A DNA stretch of 12,593 nt from Frankiales bacterium (lineage in GTDB: Bacteria > Actinomycetota > Actinomycetes > Mycobacteriales > SCTD01): assembly GCA_004299215.1 (NCBI GenBank), contig SCTD01000148.1, positions 1 through 12,593 of the forward strand, in the 5' to 3' direction. Below the pieces are notes generated by a model. It was not told the DNA's origin. It saw only the letters and a program-made list of their open reading frames with translations, and did not search any database. Shown one piece after another: positions 5,857 to 11,938 of this stretch; position 1 is the stretch's first letter; each line of letters begins with the position of its first letter. A program made the position numbers and the translations under genes.

Positions 5857-6941
5857 GCGACAACGAACCCTCGATCCGGGAGCGGCTGGCGTCCCGGCCC
5901 ACCGACGAGGCCAACTCCGGTGGCGACAGCCGGGTGTCGGACGTCAGCGCGTCGGACTTCCAGCAGACGCACACCGACCCGAGTGCCCCGCAGGAGCACC
6001 TCACCGGACTGCAGTTCGCCGAGCCGCTCGGCCCGCCGCGCGAGCTGACGCCGGCCGAGTCGAAATCGGCCGAGCGCAAGGTGTCCGCCCTGTTCCTGCT
6101 GTCCGTCGTCGGCGTCGTGGGCTTCGTCCTCGTCTACGCCTTCGGCGAGGAGACCTACGACCAGCCGAACAACTGGCTCTACACCCCGCTGCTGGGCGTC
6201 TTCATGGCGCTCGCCCTCTTCGGCGTCGGCGCCGGCGCGGTGCTCTGGGCCAAGCTGCTCATGCCGCACGAGGAGGCCGTGCAGGAGCGCCACGACCTGG
6301 CCTCCTCCGCCGAGGAGCGGGCGGCCACCGCCACGGCCCTCAAGGAGGGGCTGGCGCAGGCCAACCTCGGCCGCCGCCCGATGCTCCTCGGTTCGCTCGC
6401 CCTCGGCGGCGGAGCCCTGGCCCTGCTGCCGGTCCCGTTCCTGTTCGGGCTCGGACGGTTCCAGAACAAGGAGATCAAGCTCGGCACGACCGGCTGGCGC
6501 GAGGGCGTCCGGCTGATCCGCCAGAACGGCACCCCCGTCAGGCTCGGCGACCTGGACGTCGGTGCGGTCGAGAGCGTGTTCCCCGACGTCGACCACGGCA
6601 CCAAGCTCGCCGACTCCCCCGCGCTGCTCATCCGGATGAGCCCCGAGGAGCTGAGGCTCGAGGGCGAGGCGGCGGAGTGGACCTACGAGGGCCACGTCGT
6701 CTACTCGAGCGTCTGCACCCACCTGGGCTGCCCGGTGAAGCTCTACGAGCAGCAGACCCACAACCTGTTCTGCCCGTGCCACCAGTCGACGTTCGACGCC
6801 GCGCACGGCGCCAAGGTGATCTTCGGGCCGGCTGCCCGGCCGCTGCCTCAACTGGCGATCTCCGTCGACGAGGACGGATACTTCGTGGCACAGGGCGACT
6901 TCTCCGAGCCCACCGGACCGAGCTACTGGGAGCGCGGATGA
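5853..6941 (+). CDS. qcrA: Rieske iron-sulfur subunit of the bcc complex
   Basis: A 362-aa Rieske protein that takes an electron from menaquinol at the QcrB Q-site through its 2Fe-2S cluster. An acidic, polar N-terminal region (1-75) precedes three membrane helices at about 77-96, 109-132 and 176-199, as known for actinobacterial QcrA rather than the single helix of most Rieske proteins. The pair Arg174-Arg175 (NLGRRPMLLG) just before the third helix resembles a Tat signal. The cluster domain is C-terminal: C288-T-H290-L-G-C293 and C307-P-C309-H310, two Cys and two His as cluster ligands with a disulfide pair. The start overlaps the qcrC stop and the stop overlaps the qcrB start, both as ATGA, so translation of the three is probably coupled. 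Confidence 0.97.
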   Translation: MSDNEPSIRERLASRPTDEANSGGDSRVSDVSASDFQQTHTDPSAPQEHLTGLQFAEPLGPPRELTPAESKSAERKVSALFLLSVVGVVGFVLVYAFGEETYDQPNNWLYTPLLGVFMALALFGVGAGAVLWAKLLMPHEEAVQERHDLASSAEERAATATALKEGLAQANLGRRPMLLGSLALGGGALALLPVPFLFGLGRFQNKEIKLGTTGWREGVRLIRQNGTPVRLGDLDVGAVESVFPDVDHGTKLADSPALLIRMSPEELRLEGEAAEWTYEGHVVYSSVCTHLGCPVKLYEQQTHNLFCPCHQSTFDAAHGAKVIFGPAARPLPQLAISVDEDGYFVAQGDFSEPTGPSYWERG

Positions 6942-8566
6942 GTGTCGTCCAGAAGGGCGCCGACGGCCTCGGCCGCGGCATCGACGACCGCCTCGGATCG
7001 TCGAACTTCGTCCGCCGCAGCCTGAACAAGGTCTTCCCGGACCACTGGTCGTTCATGCTGGGCGAGATCGCGCTCTACAGCTTCATCATCCTGCTGCTGA
7101 CCGGCACGTACCTCGCGCTCTTCTACACGCCCTCGCTGTCGGAGGTCGTCTACGACGGGTCGTACATCCCGCTCAAGGGCGTGACGATGTCCGAGGCGTA
7201 CGCCTCGACCCTGCACATCAGCTTCGACGTGCGCGGCGGCCTGATCATGCGGCAGATCCACCACTGGGCGGCGCTGCTGTTCGTGGCCTCGATCGCGGTG
7301 CACCTCATGCGCGTGTTCTTCACCGGCGCGTTCCGCAAGCCGCGTGAGATCAACTGGGTGATCGGTGTCGGCCTGCTCGTCATGGCGATCCTCGAGGGCT
7401 TCGCCGGCTACTCGCTGCCGGACGACCTGCTGTCCGGCACCGGTGCCCGCATCGCCAGCGGCATCATGCTGTCGATCCCCGTGGTCGGCTCGTGGGCGGC
7501 GTTCCTGCTGCTCGGCGGCGAGTACCCCGGCACCGAGCTGCTGGATCGGCTCTACATCGCCCACGTCTTCATCGTGCCGCTGGCGATCCTCGGCCTGATC
7601 ACCGTGCACATGATGATGATCTGGTACCAGAAGCACACCCAGTTCCCCGGCCCCGGACGCACCGAGCACAACGTCGTCGGCTCGCGGCTCTACCCGGTCT
7701 ACGCAGCCAAGGCGGGCGGGTTCTTCTTCCTGGTCTTCGGCGTCCTCGCCCTGCTCGGCGGTCTCGCGCAGATCAACCCCGTCTGGCTCTACGGCCCCTA
7801 CGACGCCTCGCAGGTGTCGGCCGGCTCGCAGCCCGACTGGTACATCGGCTTCCTGGACGGCTCGACCCGTCTGATGCCGAACTGGGAGTTCTACCTCGGC
7901 GGCTACACGCTGTCGTTGAACGTCCTGCTGCCCACGGTCGTCATGCCGGGTCTGATCTTCACGGCGATGGCGCTCTACCCGTGGATCGAGGCGCACTTCA
8001 TCACCAAGGACAAGCGCGCGCACAACCTGCTCGACCGCCCGCGCGACGTCCCGACCCGCACCGCGATCGGTGTCGCCTCGCTCACCTTCTACATCGTGCT
8101 GCTGATCGGTGGCGGCAACGACGTCATCGCGTCGATCTTCAACATCAGCATCAACCAGATCTCGTGGGTGCTGCGGATCCTGTGCATCGTCGGGCCGCCC
8201 ATCGCCTTCGTGATCACCAAGCGGATCTGCCTGTCGCTGCAGAAGAGCGACGAGCACCTGCTGCACCACGGCATCGAGTCCGGCACGATCCGGCGGCTGC
8301 CGACCGGGGAGTTCGTCGAGGAGACCGTGCCGCTGCCGGCCCAGTACCGCCTCAACCTCACCCGCGTCGCGGGCGACCACGAGGCGATCGAGGGCGGCCA
8401 CGGCGACCCGGGCTACGACCTCGAGGCCGTCGGGCATGCCGAGGCGCCCCGCAGCAAGGGCTTCTTCCGGCCCAAGGGCGTCAGCCGGGTCGACCCGGAG
8501 CAGGCCGAGCGCACCGAGGTCGGCGCGCTCGAGCCCAGCGGCAAGCCGGGCTCGCCACCGCAGTAG
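6938..8566 (+). CDS. qcrB: Cytochrome b subunit of the bcc complex
   Basis: A 542-aa membrane protein that oxidises menaquinol and carries two haems b. Likely haem ligands are His108 (in RQIHHW) and His122 in one helix and His209 and His224 in another. The 14 and 15 residue spacings match cytochrome b6-type proteins. The Q-site motif reads PDWY (299-302) instead of the PEWY of classical bc1. GGLIMRQIHHW and GYSLPDDLLSG are strongly conserved family stretches. After the last membrane helix (about 409-427) comes a hydrophilic C-terminal tail of over 110 residues, found in actinobacterial QcrB and absent from mitochondrial cytochrome b. The gene ends the operon and is followed directly by a strong terminator. 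In mycobacteria this subunit is the target of Q-site inhibitors. Confidence 0.98.
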   Translation: MSVVQKGADGLGRGIDDRLGSSNFVRRSLNKVFPDHWSFMLGEIALYSFIILLLTGTYLALFYTPSLSEVVYDGSYIPLKGVTMSEAYASTLHISFDVRGGLIMRQIHHWAALLFVASIAVHLMRVFFTGAFRKPREINWVIGVGLLVMAILEGFAGYSLPDDLLSGTGARIASGIMLSIPVVGSWAAFLLLGGEYPGTELLDRLYIAHVFIVPLAILGLITVHMMMIWYQKHTQFPGPGRTEHNVVGSRLYPVYAAKAGGFFFLVFGVLALLGGLAQINPVWLYGPYDASQVSAGSQPDWYIGFLDGSTRLMPNWEFYLGGYTLSLNVLLPTVVMPGLIFTAMALYPWIEAHFITKDKRAHNLLDRPRDVPTRTAIGVASLTFYIVLLIGGGNDVIASIFNISINQISWVLRILCIVGPPIAFVITKRICLSLQKSDEHLLHHGIESGTIRRLPTGEFVEETVPLPAQYRLNLTRVAGDHEAIEGGHGDPGYDLEAVGHAEAPRSKGFFRPKGVSRVDPEQAERTEVGALEPSGKPGSPPQ

Positions 8567-8580
8567 GTCGTCGGTCGACC

Positions 8581-8617
8581 GAGGCCCCGCCCCCCGCTGT
8601 CCGGGGGGCGGGGCCTC
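8581..8617 (+). terminator. Strong hairpin terminator of the ctaE-qcrCAB operon
   Basis: A perfect 16-bp stem (arms 8581-8596 and 8602-8617, starting GAGGCCCCG) closes a five-base loop, 14 bases after the qcrB stop. All but two of the base pairs are G-C. No T-run follows, as is common in Actinobacteria. The hairpin is symmetric and could also stop transcripts from the other side. Confidence 0.85.
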
Positions 8618-8642
8618 GTCCGTTGTCCGGGCGTTGGCGCGT

Positions 8643-8702
8643 GATCGTGGTGGCGGTGCGACCGATCAGCCCGGCGCGATCGGTCGCCGGCAACCCACGA
8701 TC
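8643..8702. repeat. Nested inverted repeat, about 60 nt
   Basis: Outer arms GATCGTGG (8643-8650) and CCACGATC (8695-8702) enclose inner arms GCGACCGATC (8658-8667) and GATCGGTCGC (8678-8687), all perfectly complementary. Between the arm pairs the match is partial. It lies between the qcrB terminator and the 65-nt palindrome. It looks like an intergenic palindromic element, but no second copy exists in this window. Confidence 0.55.
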
Positions 8703-8731
8703 TTGTGAGCGCGGCCGCCAGCGACCCCACG

Positions 8732-8796
8732 GTGATCCACGCGCATCCTGAGGTGGATCTCCGACCCGGAAGCACCTCGGGATGCGCGTGGATCAC
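8732..8796. repeat. 65-nt palindromic element, copy 1
   Basis: Arms of 24 bases (8732-8755 and 8773-8796, outer end GTGATCCACGCG) are complementary at 23 positions with one T/G pair, around a 17-base loop. A second 65-nt copy in the same orientation lies at 9530-9594; the two agree at 51 of 65 positions. This suggests a dispersed non-coding repeat (REP or MITE-like). The element ends 24 bases before the -10 box of the sigma-like gene. Confidence 0.8.
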
Positions 8797-8820
8797 CCAG
8801 GACTCGTGACAGGTCGGCGC

Positions 8821-8826
8821 TAGGGT
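8821..8826 (+). promoter_or_regulatory. Candidate -10 box (TAGGGT) of a leaderless promoter
   Basis: TAGGGT ends six bases before ATG 8833, so transcription would start at the start codon. GTGACA at 8806-8811 resembles a -35 but is only nine bases away, too close for a normal promoter. Confidence 0.5.
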
Positions 8827-8832
8827 TCTCGG

Positions 8833-9417
8833 ATGGGCGACGGCCGGCTGGACCTGCTGGTACGCGCCTGTTGGCCGGACCTGGTGCGCACCGGCTACCT
8901 GCTGACCGGGTCGCTCCCGGCCGCCGAGGACCTCGCGCGGGACGCGCTGCGCCGGCAGCTGCGCGGCTCTCGGGATCCGGTCCCCGAGACCGAGCTGCGG
9001 GACGCGGTCGTCCGGGAGGCGTTCCGGCGCCGGGCGCTCTACGCCGCCGGGTCGGCGCCCTTCGCCGAGCAGGGCGGCAGCGCCGCCGTGCTCCGGCAGC
9101 TGCCGCTGGACGAGCGTGCGGTGCTCGTCCTGCGCCACCGTGAGGGGCTGAGCGTGGAGCAGGTGGTGAACGTGCTGCACGTCCCGGCCGGCGTCGTCCG
9201 CGAGCGGGAGGACCGGGCAGTGCGTACGACCGCGGCGCTGCAGACCGGGCCGGACGCGCTGCGAGCCCTCCTCGCGGCGGCGGCCGACACGGTCACCCCG
9301 TCAGCCCCGCCCGACCTGGACAGCCTGCTGGAGACCGCCCAGGGACGCCGGGTGCTCGTCCTCGGCCTCGTGGCGCTCGCCGTCGCCCTGCTCGCCGTCG
9401 CCCGCTGGCTGCTCTGA
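8833..9417 (+). CDS. Degenerate ECF sigma-factor-like protein with a C-terminal membrane helix
   Basis: A 194-aa protein. Residues 6-43 (WPDLVRTGYLLTGSLPAAED) match the start of region 2 in actinobacterial ECF/SigE-family sigma factors, but the part that should follow, with the aromatic residues that melt the -10 region, is short and replaced by an Arg-rich stretch (41-68). Residues 88-132 look like region 4, a helix-turn-helix (LPLDERAVLVLRHREGLSVEQV then VPAGVVREREDRAVR). The tail 143-172 (LRALLAAAADTVTPSAPPDLDSLL) resembles the beginning of anti-sigma partners of such factors, and 173-190 is a membrane helix. It may be a remnant or fusion of a sigma factor and its anti-sigma, tethered to the membrane. 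Whether it can still direct transcription is doubtful. It sits alone between two convergent respiratory operons. Confidence 0.8.
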   Translation: MGDGRLDLLVRACWPDLVRTGYLLTGSLPAAEDLARDALRRQLRGSRDPVPETELRDAVVREAFRRRALYAAGSAPFAEQGGSAAVLRQLPLDERAVLVLRHREGLSVEQVVNVLHVPAGVVREREDRAVRTTAALQTGPDALRALLAAAADTVTPSAPPDLDSLLETAQGRRVLVLGLVALAVALLAVARWLL

Positions 9418-9529
9418 CCCGCGGGCGCCGGCCCGAGCGACGGCCTTGCCGAGGGGCCGGAGGGAGCGCACCCGGCTCGACGGCGTGCCGGTGCTGTGGG
9501 CACCGGTCCCCGCCGCGCTCGTGCTCCCG
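9418..9529. other. Intergenic stretch after the sigma-like gene
   Basis: Start of a 369-base gene-free region (9418-9786). I see a 7-bp hairpin, CCGGTGC (9488-9494) with GCACCGG (9500-9506), that could be a weak terminator of the sigma-like gene. The minus-strand frame is open here with high G/C third positions but has no start, family resemblance or ribosome site. The rest of the region holds the repeats and the hairpin listed separately. Confidence 0.4.
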
Positions 9530-9594
9530 GTGACCCACGCGTGACCTGAGGCGGATCTGCGGACGGAAAGCGCCTCCGACTGCGCGTGGATCAC
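9530..9594. repeat. 65-nt palindromic element, copy 2
   Basis: Same length, orientation and loop position as copy 1 (8732-8796). Arms 9530-9553 and 9571-9594 pair at 18 Watson-Crick positions plus two G/T positions, with four mismatches. One pair covaries between copies: T8754-A8774 in copy 1 is C9552-G9572 here. The conserved core TGAGG-GGATCT and the outer ends are best kept. Confidence 0.75.
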
Positions 9595-9633
9595 CCGGGG
9601 TCCGGGCGGGGTACCGGCCTCGTCCCGAGCACC

Positions 9634-9724
9634 GGCACCCGGCCCCCGGCACCCGGCACCCGGCACCCGGCACCCGGCACCCGGCAGACGGCACCCGGCA
9701 GACGGCACCCGGCACCCGGCACCC
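9634..9724. repeat. Heptanucleotide tandem repeat (GGCACCC)13
   Basis: Thirteen head-to-tail 7-base units without interruption. Ten are GGCACCC, unit 2 is GGCCCCC, and units 8 and 10 are GGCAGAC. Degenerate units border the array on both sides. A 7-base period shifts the reading frame at each unit, so it is not a protein repeat. It lies between palindrome copy 2 and the ctaF terminator. The repeated GGCAGAC variant suggests expansion by duplication of two-unit blocks. Copy number may vary between strains. Confidence 0.9.
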
Positions 9725-9739
9725 GGCAGCAGACAACGG

Positions 9740-9772
9740 CGAAGGCCGGCCCGCACCGCGGACCGGCCTTCG
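9740..9772 (-). terminator. Hairpin terminator of the ctaC-ctaD-ctaF operon
   Basis: A 15-bp stem with one mismatch and a three-base loop (arms 9740-9754 and 9758-9772, CGAAGGCCGG with CCGGCCTTCG). It lies 14 bases past the ctaF stop on the minus strand. No T-run follows. Confidence 0.75.
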
Positions 9773-9786
9773 TACGCGCTGGAGGG

Positions 9787-10254
9787 CTACTCCCCCAGGA
9801 ACTTGCGGTTGCTGGTCGGCCGGTCGCCCTGCGCGGCCAGCTGGCCCAGCGTCTGCGCCTGCGAGCGGTTGATGCCGACGTAGTACTCGAAGAGCAGCCC
9901 GCACACCGCGATGGTGAGGAACAGCGCGCCGATGGCGGCGAGGAACGGGCCGATGACCGTCCCGATCAGCGTGACGCTGAAGGCGGCACCGAGGGCGATC
10001 GGCCACCACGAGTGCGGCGCGAAGAAGCCGACCTCGCCGGAGCCCTCGCTGATCTCGGCGTTCGGCCGGTCCTCGGGCCGCTCGTCCATCCGGCGAGCAG
10101 TGAACAGCAGGTAGTAGCCGACCATGAAGGCCAGCCCGATCGACAGGGCGAGGCAGGTGGTGCCCGTCGGGTCCTCCGACAGCAGCCAGTAGACGACCGT
10201 GACGGGGACCAGGAACAGCGCGATGAACGCGAACAGGTAGCCCTCGATCTTCAT
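9787..10254 (-). CDS. ctaF: Cytochrome c oxidase subunit IV, actinobacterial type
   Basis: A 155-aa membrane protein of the actinobacterial subunit IV family, a small structural subunit of the aa3 oxidase within the supercomplex. Two helices near the N-terminus (about 5-25 and 33-52) are followed by a charged cytoplasmic loop (53-78) and two more helices (about 84-104 and 107-126). The motif FEYYVGINR after the last helix and the SWWPI segment before the third are typical. No metal ligands are expected. The ATG lies four bases after the ctaD stop, with GAGG inside the ctaD end as its ribosome binding site, so translation is probably coupled to ctaD. It is the last gene of the ctaC-ctaD-ctaF operon. 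Confidence 0.95.
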   Translation of the reverse strand: MKIEGYLFAFIALFLVPVTVVYWLLSEDPTGTTCLALSIGLAFMVGYYLLFTARRMDERPEDRPNAEISEGSGEVGFFAPHSWWPIALGAAFSVTLIGTVIGPFLAAIGALFLTIAVCGLLFEYYVGINRSQAQTLGQLAAQGDRPTSNRKFLGE

Positions 10255-10258
10255 GTCG

Positions 10259-11938
10259 CTACCTCGCCTCGGGGGATGCGTGGAAGTCGCCGTTGCCGGC
10301 CACTTGCGGGTAGTGCAGGTCGAACGCCGGCCGCTCGGAGCGGATCCGTGGCAGCGTCACGAAGTTGTGCCGCGGCGGCGGGCAGGAGGTCGCCCACTCG
10401 AGCGAGTTGCCAAAGCCCCACGGGTCGTCGCCGACGGCCTTCTGGCCGCGCCGGAAGCTGACGATCACGTTGTAGATGAACGGCAGCGTCGAGGCGCCGA
10501 GCACCAGCGCGCCGATGCTCGACACCGCGTTGAGCGTCGTGAAGCCGTCGCTCGGGGCGTAGTCGGCGTAGCGACGCGGCATGCCCTCGTTGCCGAGCCA
10601 GTGCTGCACCAGGAAGGTGAGGTGGAAGCCGGTGAACAGCATCCAGAAGTGCACCTTGCCGAGCCGGTCGTTCATCATCCGGCCGGTGAGCTTGGGGAAC
10701 CAGTAGTAGACGCCGCCGAAGAAGCTGAAGACGGCGGTGCCGAAGACGACGTAGTGGAAGTGCGCCACCACGAAGTAGGTGTCGGTGACGTGGAAGTCGA
10801 TCGGCGGCGCCGCGAGCAGCACGCCGGTCAGGCCGCCCAGCAGGAAGGTGATGAGGAAGCCCATGCAGAAGAGCATCGGCGTCTCGAACGTCAGCTGGCC
10901 GCGCCACATCGTGCCGATCCAGTTGAAGAACTTCACGCCCGTCGGCACCGCGATGAGGAACGACAGGAAGGCGAAGAACGGCAGCAGGACCGCGCCGGTG
11001 GAGTACATGTGGTGCGCCCACACGGTCATCGACAGCGCGCCGATGGCGATGGTCGCGAAGACCAGGCCCTTGTAGCCGAACAGCGGCTTGCGGCTGAAGA
11101 CCGGGATGATCTCGGTGATGATCCCGAAGAACGGCAGCGCGATGATGTAGACCTCGGGGTGGCCGAAGAACCAGAACAGGTGCTGCCAGAGGATCGCGCC
11201 GCCGCTGTCGACGTTGTAGATCTGCGCGCCGAGGTGCCGGTCGGCCAGCAGGGCGAAGAACGCGCCGGTGATGACCGGGAAGGCGAACAGCACCAGGATC
11301 GACGTCACCAGGATGTTCCAGGTGAAGATCGGCATCCGGAACATCGTCATGCCGGGCGCGCGCAGCGTGATGATCGTGGTGATGAAGTTGACGGCGCCGA
11401 GGATGGTGCCCAGACCCGCGATCGCCAGGCCGACGATCCACAGGTCGGCGCCGAGCCCGGGTGAGTGGATCGCGTCGTTGAGAGGCGCGTAAGCAAACCA
11501 GCCGAACGCCGCCGCCCCGCCGGGGGTGAGGAAGCCGGCTGCGGTGGTCAGCCCGCCGAACAGGTAGAGCCAGTACGAGAAGGCGTTCAGCCGCGGGAAG
11601 CTCATGTCCGGCGAGCCGATCTGCAGCGGCATGATGTAGTTCGCGAAGCCGTACGCCGCGGGCGGCGCGAACAGGAACATCATGATCGTGCCGTGCATGG
11701 TGAAGAGCTGGTTGTACTGCTCCGGGCTGACCGCCTGCAGGCCGGGCTGGGCGAGCTCGGCGCGGATGACCATCGCCATCGCGCCGGCGAACAGGAAGAA
11801 CCCGAACGACGTGCAGAGGTAGAGCAGCCCGATCGTCTTGTGGTTCGTGGTCGTCAGGACGCTCACGACCTTGGCGCCGGGCGACTGCCGCGGTCGACGG
11901 ATGTCGACCGGAGTCGTGGCGTCGGCGATGAGGCTCAT
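10259..11938 (-). CDS. ctaD: Cytochrome c oxidase subunit I
   Basis: The 559-aa catalytic subunit that reduces oxygen to water and pumps protons. His82 (TMHGTIM) and His395 bind haem a, and His393 (VVAHFHYV) binds haem a3. CuB ligands are His260 in GHPEVY and His309-His310. Tyr264 is four residues after His260, as in the cross-linked His-Tyr pair. Proton-path residues are present: Asp111 and Asn100 (D path), Glu262, and Lys335 in PTGVKFFNW (K path), an A1-type oxidase. Twelve membrane helices are expected. The ATG at 11938 overlaps the ctaC stop (ATGA) and has GGGAG upstream; the frame is open further into ctaC, but that extension is not coding. Confidence 0.98.
   Translation of the reverse strand: MSLIADATTPVDIRRPRQSPGAKVVSVLTTTNHKTIGLLYLCTSFGFFLFAGAMAMVIRAELAQPGLQAVSPEQYNQLFTMHGTIMMFLFAPPAAYGFANYIMPLQIGSPDMSFPRLNAFSYWLYLFGGLTTAAGFLTPGGAAAFGWFAYAPLNDAIHSPGLGADLWIVGLAIAGLGTILGAVNFITTIITLRAPGMTMFRMPIFTWNILVTSILVLFAFPVITGAFFALLADRHLGAQIYNVDSGGAILWQHLFWFFGHPEVYIIALPFFGIITEIIPVFSRKPLFGYKGLVFATIAIGALSMTVWAHHMYSTGAVLLPFFAFLSFLIAVPTGVKFFNWIGTMWRGQLTFETPMLFCMGFLITFLLGGLTGVLLAAPPIDFHVTDTYFVVAHFHYVVFGTAVFSFFGGVYYWFPKLTGRMMNDRLGKVHFWMLFTGFHLTFLVQHWLGNEGMPRRYADYAPSDGFTTLNAVSSIGALVLGASTLPFIYNVIVSFRRGQKAVGDDPWGFGNSLEWATSCPPPRHNFVTLPRIRSERPAFDLHYPQVAGNGDFHASPEAR

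Noticed and set aside
6923..8437. Long minus-strand frame opposite qcrB
   Set aside because: Translation is rich in D, H, Q, R and V, typical of the antisense frame of a GC-rich gene; no family resemblance.
5843..8566. A 907-codon open frame that could look like a fused Rieske-cytochrome b protein
   Set aside because: Its first part is the wrong frame of qcrA; QcrB has its own ATG at 6938 in an ATGA overlap, and Rieske motifs are in another frame.
9418..9529. Minus-strand gene remnant reading RVRSLRPLGKAVARAGARG
   Set aside because: High G/C third positions are not diagnostic at this GC level; there is no start, ribosome site or recognised family.
9634..9724. CRISPR array
   Set aside because: The unit is 7 bases with no spacers and no cas genes nearby.
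9293..10009. Minus-strand frame across the heptamer repeats giving a protein full of CRVPGA-like repeats
   Set aside because: The frame is open only because of high GC; it overlaps ctaF and has no start site or codon evidence.
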